Source: Archangium violaceum Cb vi76 (GTDB lineage: Bacteria; Myxococcota; Myxococcia; Myxococcales; Myxococcaceae). From it: 40,702 nt of DNA. Location: assembly GCF_000733295.1 (NCBI RefSeq), contig NZ_JPMI01000173.1, positions 1-40,702 of the forward strand. The letters run 5' to 3'. Shown in pieces: positions 25,045 to 32,395 of this stretch. The notes under the pieces were generated by a model. The model made no database searches. It saw only the letters and a list, made by a program, of their open reading frames with translations, and was not told where the DNA came from. Every line of letters starts with the position of its first letter. The stretch's first letter is position 1. The position numbers were made by a program, and so were the translations under genes.

Positions 25045-25071
25045 CAACTGGTCCAACAGTTGGACCAGTTG
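25045..25071. promoter_or_regulatory. Perfect 12-bp inverted repeat
   Basis: CAACTGGTCCAA (25045-25056), loop CAG, TTGGACCAGTTG (25060-25071), all 24 paired bases matching. It lies 39 bp beyond the L,D-transpeptidase stop and 171 bp upstream of the aldo/keto reductase start, both minus strand. The AACTGGTC/GACCAGTT halves recall operators of GntR/FadR-type repressors, but a transcription-ending hairpin is equally possible. Confidence 0.6.
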
Positions 25072-25109
25072 CTCGGAACCGGCACCGGAGGGCGCGCTGC
25101 CTCCGTCAG

Positions 25110-25838
25110 TCAGCGCCCGGGCTTGACGGTGTAGGCGCCCGTCCTCGCGTCCACGGACACGCGAGGTGGACGCCGCGTCTCCTCGAAGAGGCGCCAGCCC
25201 GGCTCCAGGCCCCGCCAGAAGGCGAGGAGGTGCGGCGTGGCCCTCGGGTGCTTCTCCAGCGCGGCCAGGCCCCGGGCATCCATCTGGCGCGGGAAGATGT
25301 GGATGGGCACGTCCCGCTTCATCTTCCCCCGCGCCGCCCACACCATCAGGTACAGCTCCTCGATGGGGCCGTCCTGGATGGCGATGCAGCCGATGCTCAT
25401 GCAGTTGCCGTGGACGTAGATGGCGCCCCCCAGCGGCCGCTGGCCCAGGCGCCGGTCCGCCTCGTTCGGGTAGCTCACCCGCATGGACAGGTGGAACTGG
25501 CTGCGCGGGTTGAACTGGTCCAGCGTGTAGAAGCCCTCGGGCACCTGCTCATCGCCCTCGCGCCGCTTGGGCCCCACGTCCCCCGAGGCCGCGCAGAAGG
25601 GGAACGTCTTCACCTTGCGCAGCCGCTCGCCCTTCGCCCCCGCCCACACCTCCAGCTCGCGCTCCTGCTTGAAGGCCCGGACGTAGAGCTCCTCCGGCGG
25701 CCAGGAGACCCCCGCCTTCGTGAACAGCCTGGCCACCTCGTGCTCCCGCGCCCGGCGCACCGCCTCCACCTTCTTGTCGGTGGCCCCCGCCGGCCACGCC
25801 AGCAGCACCCCCAGCAGCAACAACAGCAGTCTCGTCAT
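25110..25838 (-). CDS. L,D-transpeptidase (YafK-like YkuD domain)
   Basis: Exported enzyme of 242 residues that should act on peptidoglycan in the periplasm. A clear signal peptide covers MTRLLLLLLGVLLAWPAGA. The YkuD catalytic motif is YVHGNCMSIGCIAIQDG, with His143 and nucleophile Cys151, in the YafK-like arrangement that also shows the conserved GFYTLDQFNPRSQFHLSMRVSYPN. YafK-like enzymes can remove or attach lipoprotein links to peptidoglycan, so the direction of the reaction is uncertain. ATG 25838 is preferred over an in-frame start at 25886 because it places the signal peptide first. Confidence 0.9.
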   Translation of the reverse strand: MTRLLLLLLGVLLAWPAGATDKKVEAVRRAREHEVARLFTKAGVSWPPEELYVRAFKQERELEVWAGAKGERLRKVKTFPFCAASGDVGPKRREGDEQVPEGFYTLDQFNPRSQFHLSMRVSYPNEADRRLGQRPLGGAIYVHGNCMSIGCIAIQDGPIEELYLMVWAARGKMKRDVPIHIFPRQMDARGLAALEKHPRATPHLLAFWRGLEPGWRLFEETRRPPRVSVDARTGAYTVKPGR

Positions 25839-25886
25839 GCCGGGCTGGACACCCCAGGGGAGACGGCCGTTCCTCGGGAAACCCAT

Positions 25887-25927
25887 ACTCCCTCTCCCCT
25901 CGGGAGAGGGTGGGGGTGAGGGTGCCC
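25887..25927. repeat. Palindromic intergenic repeat, copy B (reverse orientation)
   Basis: Read on the minus strand it gives GGGCACCCTCACCCCC followed by the hairpin CCCTCTCCC-gag-GGGAGAGGG, the same unit as copy A. It lies between the L,D-transpeptidase and C1q genes. Confidence 0.8.
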
Positions 25928-25986
25928 GGGCCCGTTCTTCAACCCGTGGACCCCAGTGTGGACAGAGGGTTCAACCCGGGAGGCGT

Positions 25987-26057
25987 GGCACCCTCACCCC
26001 GGGGGGCTTGCCCCCCCTTTGAACGACGGGGGGCTCCTCTCCCGGAGGGCGAGGGGA
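25987..26057. repeat. Palindromic intergenic repeat, copy C, interrupted
   Basis: It begins GGCACCCTCACCCC (25987-26000) like copy A, but the hairpin half (CTCTCCC...GGCGAGGGG) comes only after about 33 extra bases containing G- and C-runs. It lies 60 bp from copy B and is in the opposite orientation, ending just beyond the C1q gene's stop. Confidence 0.65.
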
Positions 26058-26062
26058 AATGG

Positions 26063-26677
26063 TCACATGTCATGGGCCGCCTGCTTCACCAGGTGGCCCG
26101 TGAAGTTGTACTCGAGCAGGTGGCGCTTCAGGTGGCCGTCGCTGGCGGCGAACGTCTGCACGTAGTCCCCCTTCTCGAGGAACAACGTGACGCTGTACAC
26201 GCCCGTGTCCCGATCCACGTGGCCCTGGCCGCTCATGGCGCGCCCCTTGGACATCCCGTTCTTCAGCACGTGGACGAACACGTCGTTCGCCGTCGCCCCG
26301 TAGTGGTACGCATCCTTCACGAACGACACGTTGAAGAAGTACAGGCCCGTGCACGGCGCCACGAAGGTGCCCCCTCCCGCGCCCCAGCCTCCGCCCTCCT
26401 GGGTGTGCGTCGTCGCGTAGCTCAGCAGCGAGAGCCCTCCCTCCGACACGTGGCCCGTCCCACTCGCGCTGAAGGCGACGATGCCCGACTCGGGACAACG
26501 GGCCCCGGCCAGCAACTCGGCCTGCCGGGCGGTGGTGGGGTCCACCGTCTTGTAGTTCGCGAAGAGCACCCGCGCCTTCTGGGTCCCCGGGGCCGAGCCA
26601 GGCTCCTCCGCCCATGCCAGGCCCGCGCCGAGCAGCGACACCACGCCGGCCCACAGCACCACCCGCGACGTCTTCAT
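26063..26677 (-). CDS. Secreted C1q-domain protein
   Basis: Exported protein of 204 residues. A signal peptide (MKTSRVVLWAGVVSLLGAGLAWA) is followed by a short linker and a C1q/TNF-like jelly-roll domain at about 65-200: IVAFSASGTG...GGGTFVAPCTGLYFFNVSFVKDA...DVFVHVLKNGMSKGRAM...GVYSVTLFLEKGDYVQTFAAS...YNFTGHLV. C1q domains form trimers and bind surfaces or ligands; they are well known in animals and also occur in some bacteria. There is no collagen-like stretch. Role unknown, perhaps adhesion or spore/cell surface. ATG 26677 is chosen to give the signal peptide. Confidence 0.82.
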   Translation of the reverse strand: MKTSRVVLWAGVVSLLGAGLAWAEEPGSAPGTQKARVLFANYKTVDPTTARQAELLAGARCPESGIVAFSASGTGHVSEGGLSLLSYATTHTQEGGGWGAGGGTFVAPCTGLYFFNVSFVKDAYHYGATANDVFVHVLKNGMSKGRAMSGQGHVDRDTGVYSVTLFLEKGDYVQTFAASDGHLKRHLLEYNFTGHLVKQAAHDM

Positions 26678-26746
26678 GAGAGCCTCCCTTCCCAGGATTC
26701 CAGGGGTCCGGGGAGACTTGGCCCGGCGGGCCCATCCCACAACCCC

Positions 26747-26761
26747 GCCTGACGGTCAGGC
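26747..26761. promoter_or_regulatory. Palindrome between the small membrane protein and C1q genes
   Basis: GCCTGAC-g-GTCAGGC, perfect 7-bp arms, inside a wider CCGCCTG...CAGGCGG pairing. It is 70 bp upstream of the C1q start and 66 bp after the preceding gene's stop on the same strand; operator or terminator. Confidence 0.4.
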
Positions 26762-26827
26762 AGGCGGTCGGTTAACGGATGGCTCCCACGGGGTGTCGGT
26801 GAGGCAACGTGACGGGCCCGCGGGCGT

Positions 26828-27136
26828 TCAGCGCCGGCCGCTGCCCGAGGTGGTGAACCAGGCCGACCCGGGCTCCACACCCGGGCTCGCGCCCGACGAG
26901 GAGCGGAAGGGAGAGCCGCTGAACAGGCCCTCGCCCTCTTCTCCCGGCGGCGTGTCCGTGGACTCCATGGCCACCGACAGCAGCCCGGCCAGGATGCCCA
27001 GCAGGCAGGCGCCCGCCACCGCCAGCTTCACCTTGCGGCGCCACGTCTGCACGGGCTCGCGGTGGTAGCGCGGCAGGCCCCGGCGGAGTCGCTCGCTCTG
27101 GAGGTCGATGACCCTTCCTGGCGCCTTGCTGGACAT
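26828..27136 (-). CDS. Small single-pass membrane protein, unknown function
   Basis: Not recognised. It encodes 102 residues: a basic N-terminus (RVIDLQSERLRRGLPRYHREPVQTWRRKVK), one membrane helix (LAVAGACLLGILAGLLSVAM, ~37-56) and an acidic then Ser/Gly/Pro-rich tail facing the other side. By the positive-inside rule the N-terminus is cytoplasmic. It is divergent from the SPL-like gene and has the codon bias of real genes. A weak AGGAT lies before the ATG. Confidence 0.6.
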   Translation of the reverse strand: MSSKAPGRVIDLQSERLRRGLPRYHREPVQTWRRKVKLAVAGACLLGILAGLLSVAMESTDTPPGEEGEGLFSGSPFRSSSGASPGVEPGSAWFTTSGSGRR

Positions 27137-27273
27137 GCATGCATCCTAGCCCACCCCTCAGGGAACCGGCCCGGCTCGTTCGTGGGGCGAGCCGACATCC
27201 TAACGCATGCCGGGTCGTCCAGGTAACACGTGGCCTGGAACCGGGGGCCTCCCCGCGCATCCCACCTCCCGCC

Positions 27274-28383
27274 GTGACGAACCTGGACCTGTTTCCCCCC
27301 GAGCCGCCCCCCACCACCGGACCGCTGGAGCACCTGCTGAAGGTGTCCCGCATCTACCTGGAGCCCGACGTCGAGCGCTTCACCCGGGGCCGGGACCTCC
27401 TCGCGCGCTTCCCCGGCGCCGAGCGGGTGCCGGTGCGCTCGCACTGGAACATCCCCGGCCTCTTCGGCAACGAGGGCAACACCGAGGCGTGGAATCGCAT
27501 CAAGGGCAGCACCCTGGTGCTGGGCGTGAAGAAGTCCATGGGCTTCGAGGCCAATGGCCGCAGCGCCGACTTCCTGCCGCCCTCCACGGCCAACGGCTGT
27601 GTCATGAGCTGCGCCTACTGTTACGTGCCGCGTCACAAGGGCTACGCCAACCCCGTCACCGTCTTCGTCAACATCGAGCAGGTGCTCGCGGCCATCCGCC
27701 GGCACGCGGGGAGGCTCGGGCCCAAGGCGGAGCCCAACAGCGTGGACCCGCGCTACTGGGTGTATGACATCGGCTGCAACAGCGACTGCTCGGCGGACGC
27801 GGCCCTGAGTGACAACGTGAAGGACCTGGTGCGGCTCTTCACCGTGCTGCCCAACGCCATGGGCTCCTTCGCCACCAAGCTGGTCAACCGCGAGCTGCTC
27901 TCCTACGCGCCCCGGGGCAAGACGCGCATCCGCTTCAGCCTCATGCCGCACGCGAAGGCGAAGCTGCTCGACGTGCGCACCAGCCCCATCTCCGAGCGCA
28001 TCGCCGCCATCGACGACTTCGTGGCCGCCGGATACGAGGTGCACCTCAACTTCTCGCCCGTGGTCGTCACCGACGGCTGGCAGGCCGAGTACGACGCGCT
28101 CTTCCAGCAGATCGACGACACGATTGGAGACAGGGCGAAGGAGCAGCTGGCCGCGGAGATCATCTTCCTCACGCACAACGAGCGGCTGCACGAGGTGAAC
28201 CTGCGCTGGCACCCGAAGGCCGAGGAGCTGCTGTGGCGGCCGGAGTTGCAGGAGAGCAAGGTGTCGCAGGGCGGCGGCGTCAACGTGCGCTACCGCACCG
28301 GGTACAAGGGGCGGCTCGTCGAGGAGTTCCAGGAGTTGCTCGCCCGGCGCATGCCGTACTGCCGCGTGCGCTACGCGTTCTGA
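27274..28383 (+). CDS. Spore photoproduct lyase family radical SAM protein
   Basis: Radical SAM protein of about 369 residues resembling the spore photoproduct lyase family, which repairs the thymine dimer formed in UV-treated spores. The iron-sulfur motif is C-x3-C-x2-C in NGCVMSCAYCYVPRHKGYANP (Cys109, 113, 116 by the chosen start). Other landmarks are WVYDIGCNSDCSADA, FATKLVN, RIRFSLMPHAKAKLLDVRTSPI and YEVHLNFSPVVVTDGWQAEYDALF. GTG 27274 is taken as the start because family-like sequence begins there; the open frame reaches back to ATG 27139. A repair role in myxospores is plausible but inferred, since this branch differs from Bacillus SplB. Confidence 0.85.
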   Translation: MTNLDLFPPEPPPTTGPLEHLLKVSRIYLEPDVERFTRGRDLLARFPGAERVPVRSHWNIPGLFGNEGNTEAWNRIKGSTLVLGVKKSMGFEANGRSADFLPPSTANGCVMSCAYCYVPRHKGYANPVTVFVNIEQVLAAIRRHAGRLGPKAEPNSVDPRYWVYDIGCNSDCSADAALSDNVKDLVRLFTVLPNAMGSFATKLVNRELLSYAPRGKTRIRFSLMPHAKAKLLDVRTSPISERIAAIDDFVAAGYEVHLNFSPVVVTDGWQAEYDALFQQIDDTIGDRAKEQLAAEIIFLTHNERLHEVNLRWHPKAEELLWRPELQESKVSQGGGVNVRYRTGYKGRLVEEFQELLARRMPYCRVRYAF

Positions 28384-28388
28384 CGCGC

Positions 28389-28907
28389 TCAGGCCTCGAG
28401 CGGGGACACCGCCGGGGAGAGGACGTGGCTCGCCACATACCAAGCGGGCCTCTGCCCCCGGTAGAGGCCGCCTGAGGTGCCCTCGAGCAGGAACCAGCCG
28501 AACCGGTCCGAGCCCTCGACCCAGGCGTGGCCACCCCAGGTCCCGTTGGACCACAGGGACCCGACGACCACGCTCGCCTTCACGCCCCCGCGCCGCAGGA
28601 ACGACGCCCCAAAGATGGCGAGGTCATCGCAGTCGCCTCCCTTCCGGTCCAGGGTCACTGCGGGCGAACACCAGTAATCGAAGGGTCCGGAGGGATCCGC
28701 GATGTACTGGAGTTCCCCCTCCTGGAACCAGCCGGCGACGTTTTCCGTGAAGGAGTGGTTCACGGGCAGGTAACCCAGCGGAACCGTGCGGACGAGATGG
28801 GCCACCTCCCAGGGACGGATCAACCGCTGGATGGCCTGGCGCTGCGCGTGGGGGCTCGGAATCATCCGGATGATCTCCGGCCGCGGATACGAAAGAAGAT
28901 TGTTCAT
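28389..28907 (-). CDS. Transglutaminase-like cysteine protein
   Basis: Protein of 172 residues with a compact transglutaminase/papain-like core. The likely catalytic residues are Cys93 (KGGDCDDLAIFGASFLRRGG), His127 (TWGGHAWVEG) and an acidic third member at or near Glu142 (WFLLEGTSGG). There is no signal peptide or membrane helix. The first 90 residues (RPWEVAHLVRTVPLGYLPVNHSFTENVAGWFQEGELQYIADP) are a helical lead-in seen in such proteins. It could be a cysteine protease or a cross-linking enzyme. It is convergent with the SPL-like gene (5 bp between stops) and divergent from the 753-residue unknown protein, with which it may share regulation. Confidence 0.8.
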   Translation of the reverse strand: MNNLLSYPRPEIIRMIPSPHAQRQAIQRLIRPWEVAHLVRTVPLGYLPVNHSFTENVAGWFQEGELQYIADPSGPFDYWCSPAVTLDRKGGDCDDLAIFGASFLRRGGVKASVVVGSLWSNGTWGGHAWVEGSDRFGWFLLEGTSGGLYRGQRPAWYVASHVLSPAVSPLEA

Positions 28908-28987
28908 GAAAACACCTGAGGAGATGGGGGGACACGACTCCGTACGTGCTCAGGACGATCGGTACTCCGTGGATCTGACAGGTAAGC

Positions 28988-29063
28988 CCTTGCAAGCCTT
29001 GCAAGTGGCTCCTGCATGACCCCGCCTTGCAGCCCCCTCCGGCAAGAATCGGTTGCACTGCAA
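28988..29063. promoter_or_regulatory. Cluster of TTGCA palindromes in a divergent gap
   Basis: CCTTGCAAG occurs twice in tandem (28988-28996 and 28997-29005), another TTGCA follows near 29025, and TTGCA-c-TGCAA is at 29053-29063. All lie in the 235-bp gap between the transglutaminase-like gene (starts 28907) and the large unknown gene (starts 29143). They look like an array of binding sites for one regulator, possibly the HTH-like N-terminus of the large protein. Confidence 0.5.
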
Positions 29064-29142
29064 TCATTTCAAGGAGTTACAGCTCGCTTCGAGGCGTAGT
29101 CAGGTGGAATCATCCCTGACAGCGATTCCCGGAGGAGTGGCG

Positions 29143-31404
29143 ATGACCCTTGGAGTGAAGCTCAACACCTACATCGAGCAGCTCGGCGAAAAGCAAGCTG
29201 CGGTCGCCATGGCCTGGCTGGAGCTGTGGAAGCAGCGGGCCAGCGGCAACAAGTCCTGGAGCCCCAGCACCATCAGCTCCCAGCTCAACCGGCTGGTGAA
29301 GGACCAGGAGCAGGGGCTGCGGTTCTTCTTCCAGGATCGGACCCGGGGGGCCCTGCTCTTCGAGGTGCTTCGGGTTCCAGAAGCCGAACTCCCCGCGCTG
29401 TTCGACCTGGCCGAGCAGGCCCTGAAGTCCGAGGGTGCCCCGGCGCGGATCATCATCGACGCCACGGGTTGGCGGTGGAGTGTGGAGAAGGCGGACGTGC
29501 TCTTCGCGGAGCTCAAGCGCCTGCTCATCATGGAGGGCCCCTATCCCATCACGCTGCTCATCCTGGAGGACCAGTACGACAAGCTGCCGCGCAGCTTCGA
29601 CCCCCTGATGAACAAGGAGAAGCTGCGCTACCAGGAGGTGAAGACCCCGGAGCAGGGTTGGGAGCGCGCACAGGAGCTGGCCGAGGAGCAGGGGCTCGTC
29701 CTGTCCGCGCGCCAGTTCCCGGAGTTCGAGCGGTGGTTGGCCGCGGACTTCGACGGCAGGACACTGCTCATCGAGCCCACGAACGGGCTGGAGCTGTTCC
29801 GGACCCAGGGGCGCCTGCCCTCGCTGGAGCCGGTGACCCATGACCTGGCGGAGTTGGTACCCAAGCAATACGCGTACAGGTCCTCGCTGCCCGAGTTCTC
29901 GTGCGAGCAGCACCGGCTGATGCGAGCACTCCGCTCCGAGGAGGACTCGGCTGGACTCAAGCTCAACGCGTCCATCCGACAGGGCATGGCCCTGGCCCTG
30001 GGCATCACCGCCACGTCCACTTCCCGGGAGCGGACAGAGGCACAGATTGGGGCGTTGACGCGCGAGCTCCCGGTCGAGCTCACCCAGGGCTCCGCCACGG
30101 ATCTCCAGAACCGGCTGGAGCAGGCGCGCCGTCGCCGCACCGGGCCTCTCGCGCTCTGGGTCGACGACACCGTGCACCTGCTCAACGTCCCCGAGGCAGC
30201 CCGGCTCGCCGCGAACCGCCCATTCATCCGCACCCATGACATCCAACCCGACCCCACTCCCCTGAGCCGGTTGCTGGAAGCGGTAGCGGAGTGGTCCGAG
30301 TTCGATTTCCTGTCCGACCCATTCCTCGAGCACCTCATCGCCCGGCTGGATCCCGAAGAGAAGCAGCGCACCGCCTTCCTGCACGCGCGGGCCGGGCTCC
30401 TGTTGACGCAGGCCCTACGGCCCAAGGCCCGGACTCCGGTAACGGACTGGAAGCCCGTCCTCGAGGAGCTGCTCGCGAACGACCCGCCCGCCGCTCTGCT
30501 GCGGGTACACCTGCGAGGCAAACAGATCGACTACGCAGGCCAGAAGCGGCTGCCCTTTCCCATTACCCAGGCGCGAGTGAAACAGCTCGAAAAGGCCAGC
30601 AACCCGCAGCTACAGCAAGTCCCCCCCGTGGGAGACCTGCTGCTGAGCCGTCAAGAGGAACTGCTCGTGGTCACGGAAAAGGACGTCCAGAGAGAAGACT
30701 GGGATTACGCACAGAAGGCTCCGGGCATCCTGCTCCCGAACGCCCCCGAGACCGCGCGGGATTCGGAATTCTGGCTAGATGTCTACGAGGCTTGTGATTT
30801 CACGGCTGAAGCTTGGAGCAGAAAGCGACCTGATATCTGGCAAAAGAAGACGTCACTTCTGATTCCCGGTTACCTGAAGCACTGGAAGATGGGCCGCTTC
30901 GACATCTCCCCGGAGGTCTGGGAGGAAGCGGACCGGGAGCTGGCGATGGTGTGGCTCGCCCTGCGGATGGCGCTCTTGAATCCGCAAACCATCCGTCTCC
31001 CCGATGGCGCCGTCCTCCTGAGGCTGGGCGGTCCCTTCTTCGCCGAAATCCGCATCAACCCGCCCGCCCACCGTACGGATCCGGCACCGATCCAGGCGAG
31101 CCTGCAGTTGGACATCGACTTCGAAGACCTGAGGATCTACGCCGACTACACCACGAAAGTACTTGGACAGGTTTCCGGGGTGTCGGACCTCATCACGACT
31201 CACACCGTCAAGGGCGGATACGATTTCGGAGCCAGGCTCCCCAAGCGCATCCACCTCCTGGGCGAGCGCTACTGCGCGGACATCCGGTTCCGTGGCTCCG
31301 CGCTCTTTTCCGAAGCCTCCCAGGCCCTGCCCTCCGCCGCCATCGCTCGCATCGAGGACGAGAAGCAGAAGGCAGCCGCCGCCCAGAATGACGATGATGA
31401 TTGA
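29143..31404 (+). CDS. Large protein of unknown function with an HTH-like N-terminus
   Basis: Not recognised. It encodes 753 residues with no signal peptide or membrane helix. ATG 29143 has a strong GGAGGAG site 5 bp upstream. Residues ~1-95 resemble a degenerate XRE-type helix-turn-helix (LNTYIEQLGEKQAAVA...SWSPSTISSQLNRLVKD...FEVLRVPEAELPALFDLAEQAL). After it comes a Rossmann-like stretch, ARIIIDATGWRWSVEKADVLFAELKRLL...YPITLLILEDQYDKLP. The rest is mixed alpha/beta with no catalytic motif I can name (LALWVDDTVHLLN, LLLSRQEELLVVTEKDV). The tail is Lys/Gln/Ala then four Asp. Codon use loosens after ~30580, hinting at mixed origin. A regulator with a sensing body, or part of a defence-like pair with the divergent cysteine protein, are both guesses. 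Confidence 0.8.
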   Translation: MTLGVKLNTYIEQLGEKQAAVAMAWLELWKQRASGNKSWSPSTISSQLNRLVKDQEQGLRFFFQDRTRGALLFEVLRVPEAELPALFDLAEQALKSEGAPARIIIDATGWRWSVEKADVLFAELKRLLIMEGPYPITLLILEDQYDKLPRSFDPLMNKEKLRYQEVKTPEQGWERAQELAEEQGLVLSARQFPEFERWLAADFDGRTLLIEPTNGLELFRTQGRLPSLEPVTHDLAELVPKQYAYRSSLPEFSCEQHRLMRALRSEEDSAGLKLNASIRQGMALALGITATSTSRERTEAQIGALTRELPVELTQGSATDLQNRLEQARRRRTGPLALWVDDTVHLLNVPEAARLAANRPFIRTHDIQPDPTPLSRLLEAVAEWSEFDFLSDPFLEHLIARLDPEEKQRTAFLHARAGLLLTQALRPKARTPVTDWKPVLEELLANDPPAALLRVHLRGKQIDYAGQKRLPFPITQARVKQLEKASNPQLQQVPPVGDLLLSRQEELLVVTEKDVQREDWDYAQKAPGILLPNAPETARDSEFWLDVYEACDFTAEAWSRKRPDIWQKKTSLLIPGYLKHWKMGRFDISPEVWEEADRELAMVWLALRMALLNPQTIRLPDGAVLLRLGGPFFAEIRINPPAHRTDPAPIQASLQLDIDFEDLRIYADYTTKVLGQVSGVSDLITTHTVKGGYDFGARLPKRIHLLGERYCADIRFRGSALFSEASQALPSAAIARIEDEKQKAAAAQNDDDD

Positions 31405-31462
31405 CCCCGGGTGCTTCTGACGCGCGCCCGAGCCCTGGGCGCGCGCATCCTTCCGGAAGCGG

Positions 31463-31710
31463 CTACATGAGGCCGGAGGTGATGCCGCCGTCGGACAGGT
31501 ACACGCCGCCGGTGCAGTAGCTGCTGTCGTTGCTGGCGAGGAATAGGTACATCTGGGCGATCTCCTCGTTGGTCGCGTAGCGCTTCATGGGAACGCGCGC
31601 CGCGAGGGTGCTTTCATCTGCTCCGCGGCGCCGGGGGAGAGCAACCGGTGGGTGGACGCCATCATGTCGATGACGCCCGGGCACACCACGTTCACCCGGG
31701 TGTGGAAGGG
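31463..31710 (-). pseudogene. Short-chain dehydrogenase remnant (truncated, frameshifted)
   Basis: Only the C-terminal third of an SDR is left. Reading leftwards from 31708 gives FHTRVNVVCPGVIDMMASTH...SPGAAEQMK, the usual SDR stretch after the active site. The reading frame then shifts near 31615 to give ARVPMKRYATNEEIAQMYLFLASNDSSYCTGGVYLSDGGITSGLM and a stop at 31463, a typical SDR ending. The Rossmann N-terminus and the catalytic Ser-Tyr-Lys region are absent. It is non-functional. Confidence 0.8.
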
Positions 31711-31722
31711 CCTCCCCGCGCC

Positions 31723-32124
31723 TCAGGGAACGGGGCCCACGCACTCCGGAAGCGTCCATCCCTCATATCCCTGGCGGGTGGGGTAGACCGCCTGACCGTC
31801 TCCCACCCACCTGGCCACCTCGTCATCCGCTTCGTTCTGGAAGAGTTTCCACTCGGAGCTGCGCAGGAGCGCGCCGCGTGCGTCGTGCACCCGGAAGAAC
31901 GCGGGCGAGCTGAAGAAATGAAAGAAGCGGCTGCTGACCGTCCGCTCCTCACCCAACGAGGGGAAGTAGGTGGTGACGGAGCAGGTGTGGCTGGGATTCC
32001 AGCTCACGCTCACCACCTCGGCTTTCTGGCCGGCGGCCCACTTCAGGAAGAAGTAGTAGGCCACGGGGAGGAAGAGGAGAAGCACTCCCCCCAGGAGCAC
32101 GAAGCGTGACGGGCGCGCCTCCAT
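31723..32124 (-). CDS. Single-pass membrane protein of unknown function
   Basis: Not recognised. It encodes 133 residues with one N-terminal membrane helix (RFVLLGGVLLLFLPVAYYFFLKWAAG) and an exported domain of about 100 residues (EVVSVSWNPSHTCSVTTYFPSLGEERTVSSRFFHFFSSPAFFRVHDARG...QNEADDEVARWVGDG). ATG 32124 overlaps the stop of the preceding short frame by one base (TGATG), indicating a two-gene unit. A TTG at 32127 is possible but less likely. Confidence 0.65.
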   Translation of the reverse strand: MEARPSRFVLLGGVLLLFLPVAYYFFLKWAAGQKAEVVSVSWNPSHTCSVTTYFPSLGEERTVSSRFFHFFSSPAFFRVHDARGALLRSSEWKLFQNEADDEVARWVGDGQAVYPTRQGYEGWTLPECVGPVP

Positions 32125-32273
32125 CAACCACCCTTCCTGCCCAGGTACTCGTCGAAGTCGATACCGCTCAAGTGGACCTGGATGGAGACCGGGACCCGCT
32201 TGACCGTGGAGAACACCATGAAATCGTCCCCCTTCCCGGTCCTGCGACGATAGGCGTTGTCATCCCTGTTCAT
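32124..32273 (-). CDS. Very short protein (49 aa) coupled to the membrane protein gene
   Basis: MNRDDNAYRRRTGKGDDFMVFS... to ...LSGIDFDEYLGRKGG. It is charged, with no membrane helix. The TGATG overlap with the next start is the main reason to believe it is translated. The frame is open a further 72 bp upstream to a GTG at 32345, so it may be longer or the 3' remnant of a bigger gene. Not recognised. Confidence 0.4.
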   Translation of the reverse strand: MNRDDNAYRRRTGKGDDFMVFSTVKRVPVSIQVHLSGIDFDEYLGRKGG

Positions 32274-32336
32274 CACCCGGAAGTACCGCACTGCTGAGAG
32301 GCAACACGAGGCCGGGACAGGTGCGCTCGGACGGAA

Positions 32337-32373
32337 GACCCTCACCCCAACCCTCTCCCAGAGGGAGAGGGAG
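32337..32373. repeat. Palindromic intergenic repeat, copy D
   Basis: GACCCTCACCCC, two bases, CCCTCTCCC-aga-GGGAGAGGG, the same unit and orientation as copy A. It ends 22 bp before the start of the FMN oxidase gene, so it lies in or just upstream of that gene's leader. Confidence 0.8.
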
Positions 32374-32395
32374 TGACGTGTAGACTCCCCGCATC

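Noticed and set aside
25887-26057. Closely spaced repeats considered as a CRISPR array
   Set aside because: Only two copies, in opposite orientations, unequal in structure and related to single copies elsewhere; no cas genes.
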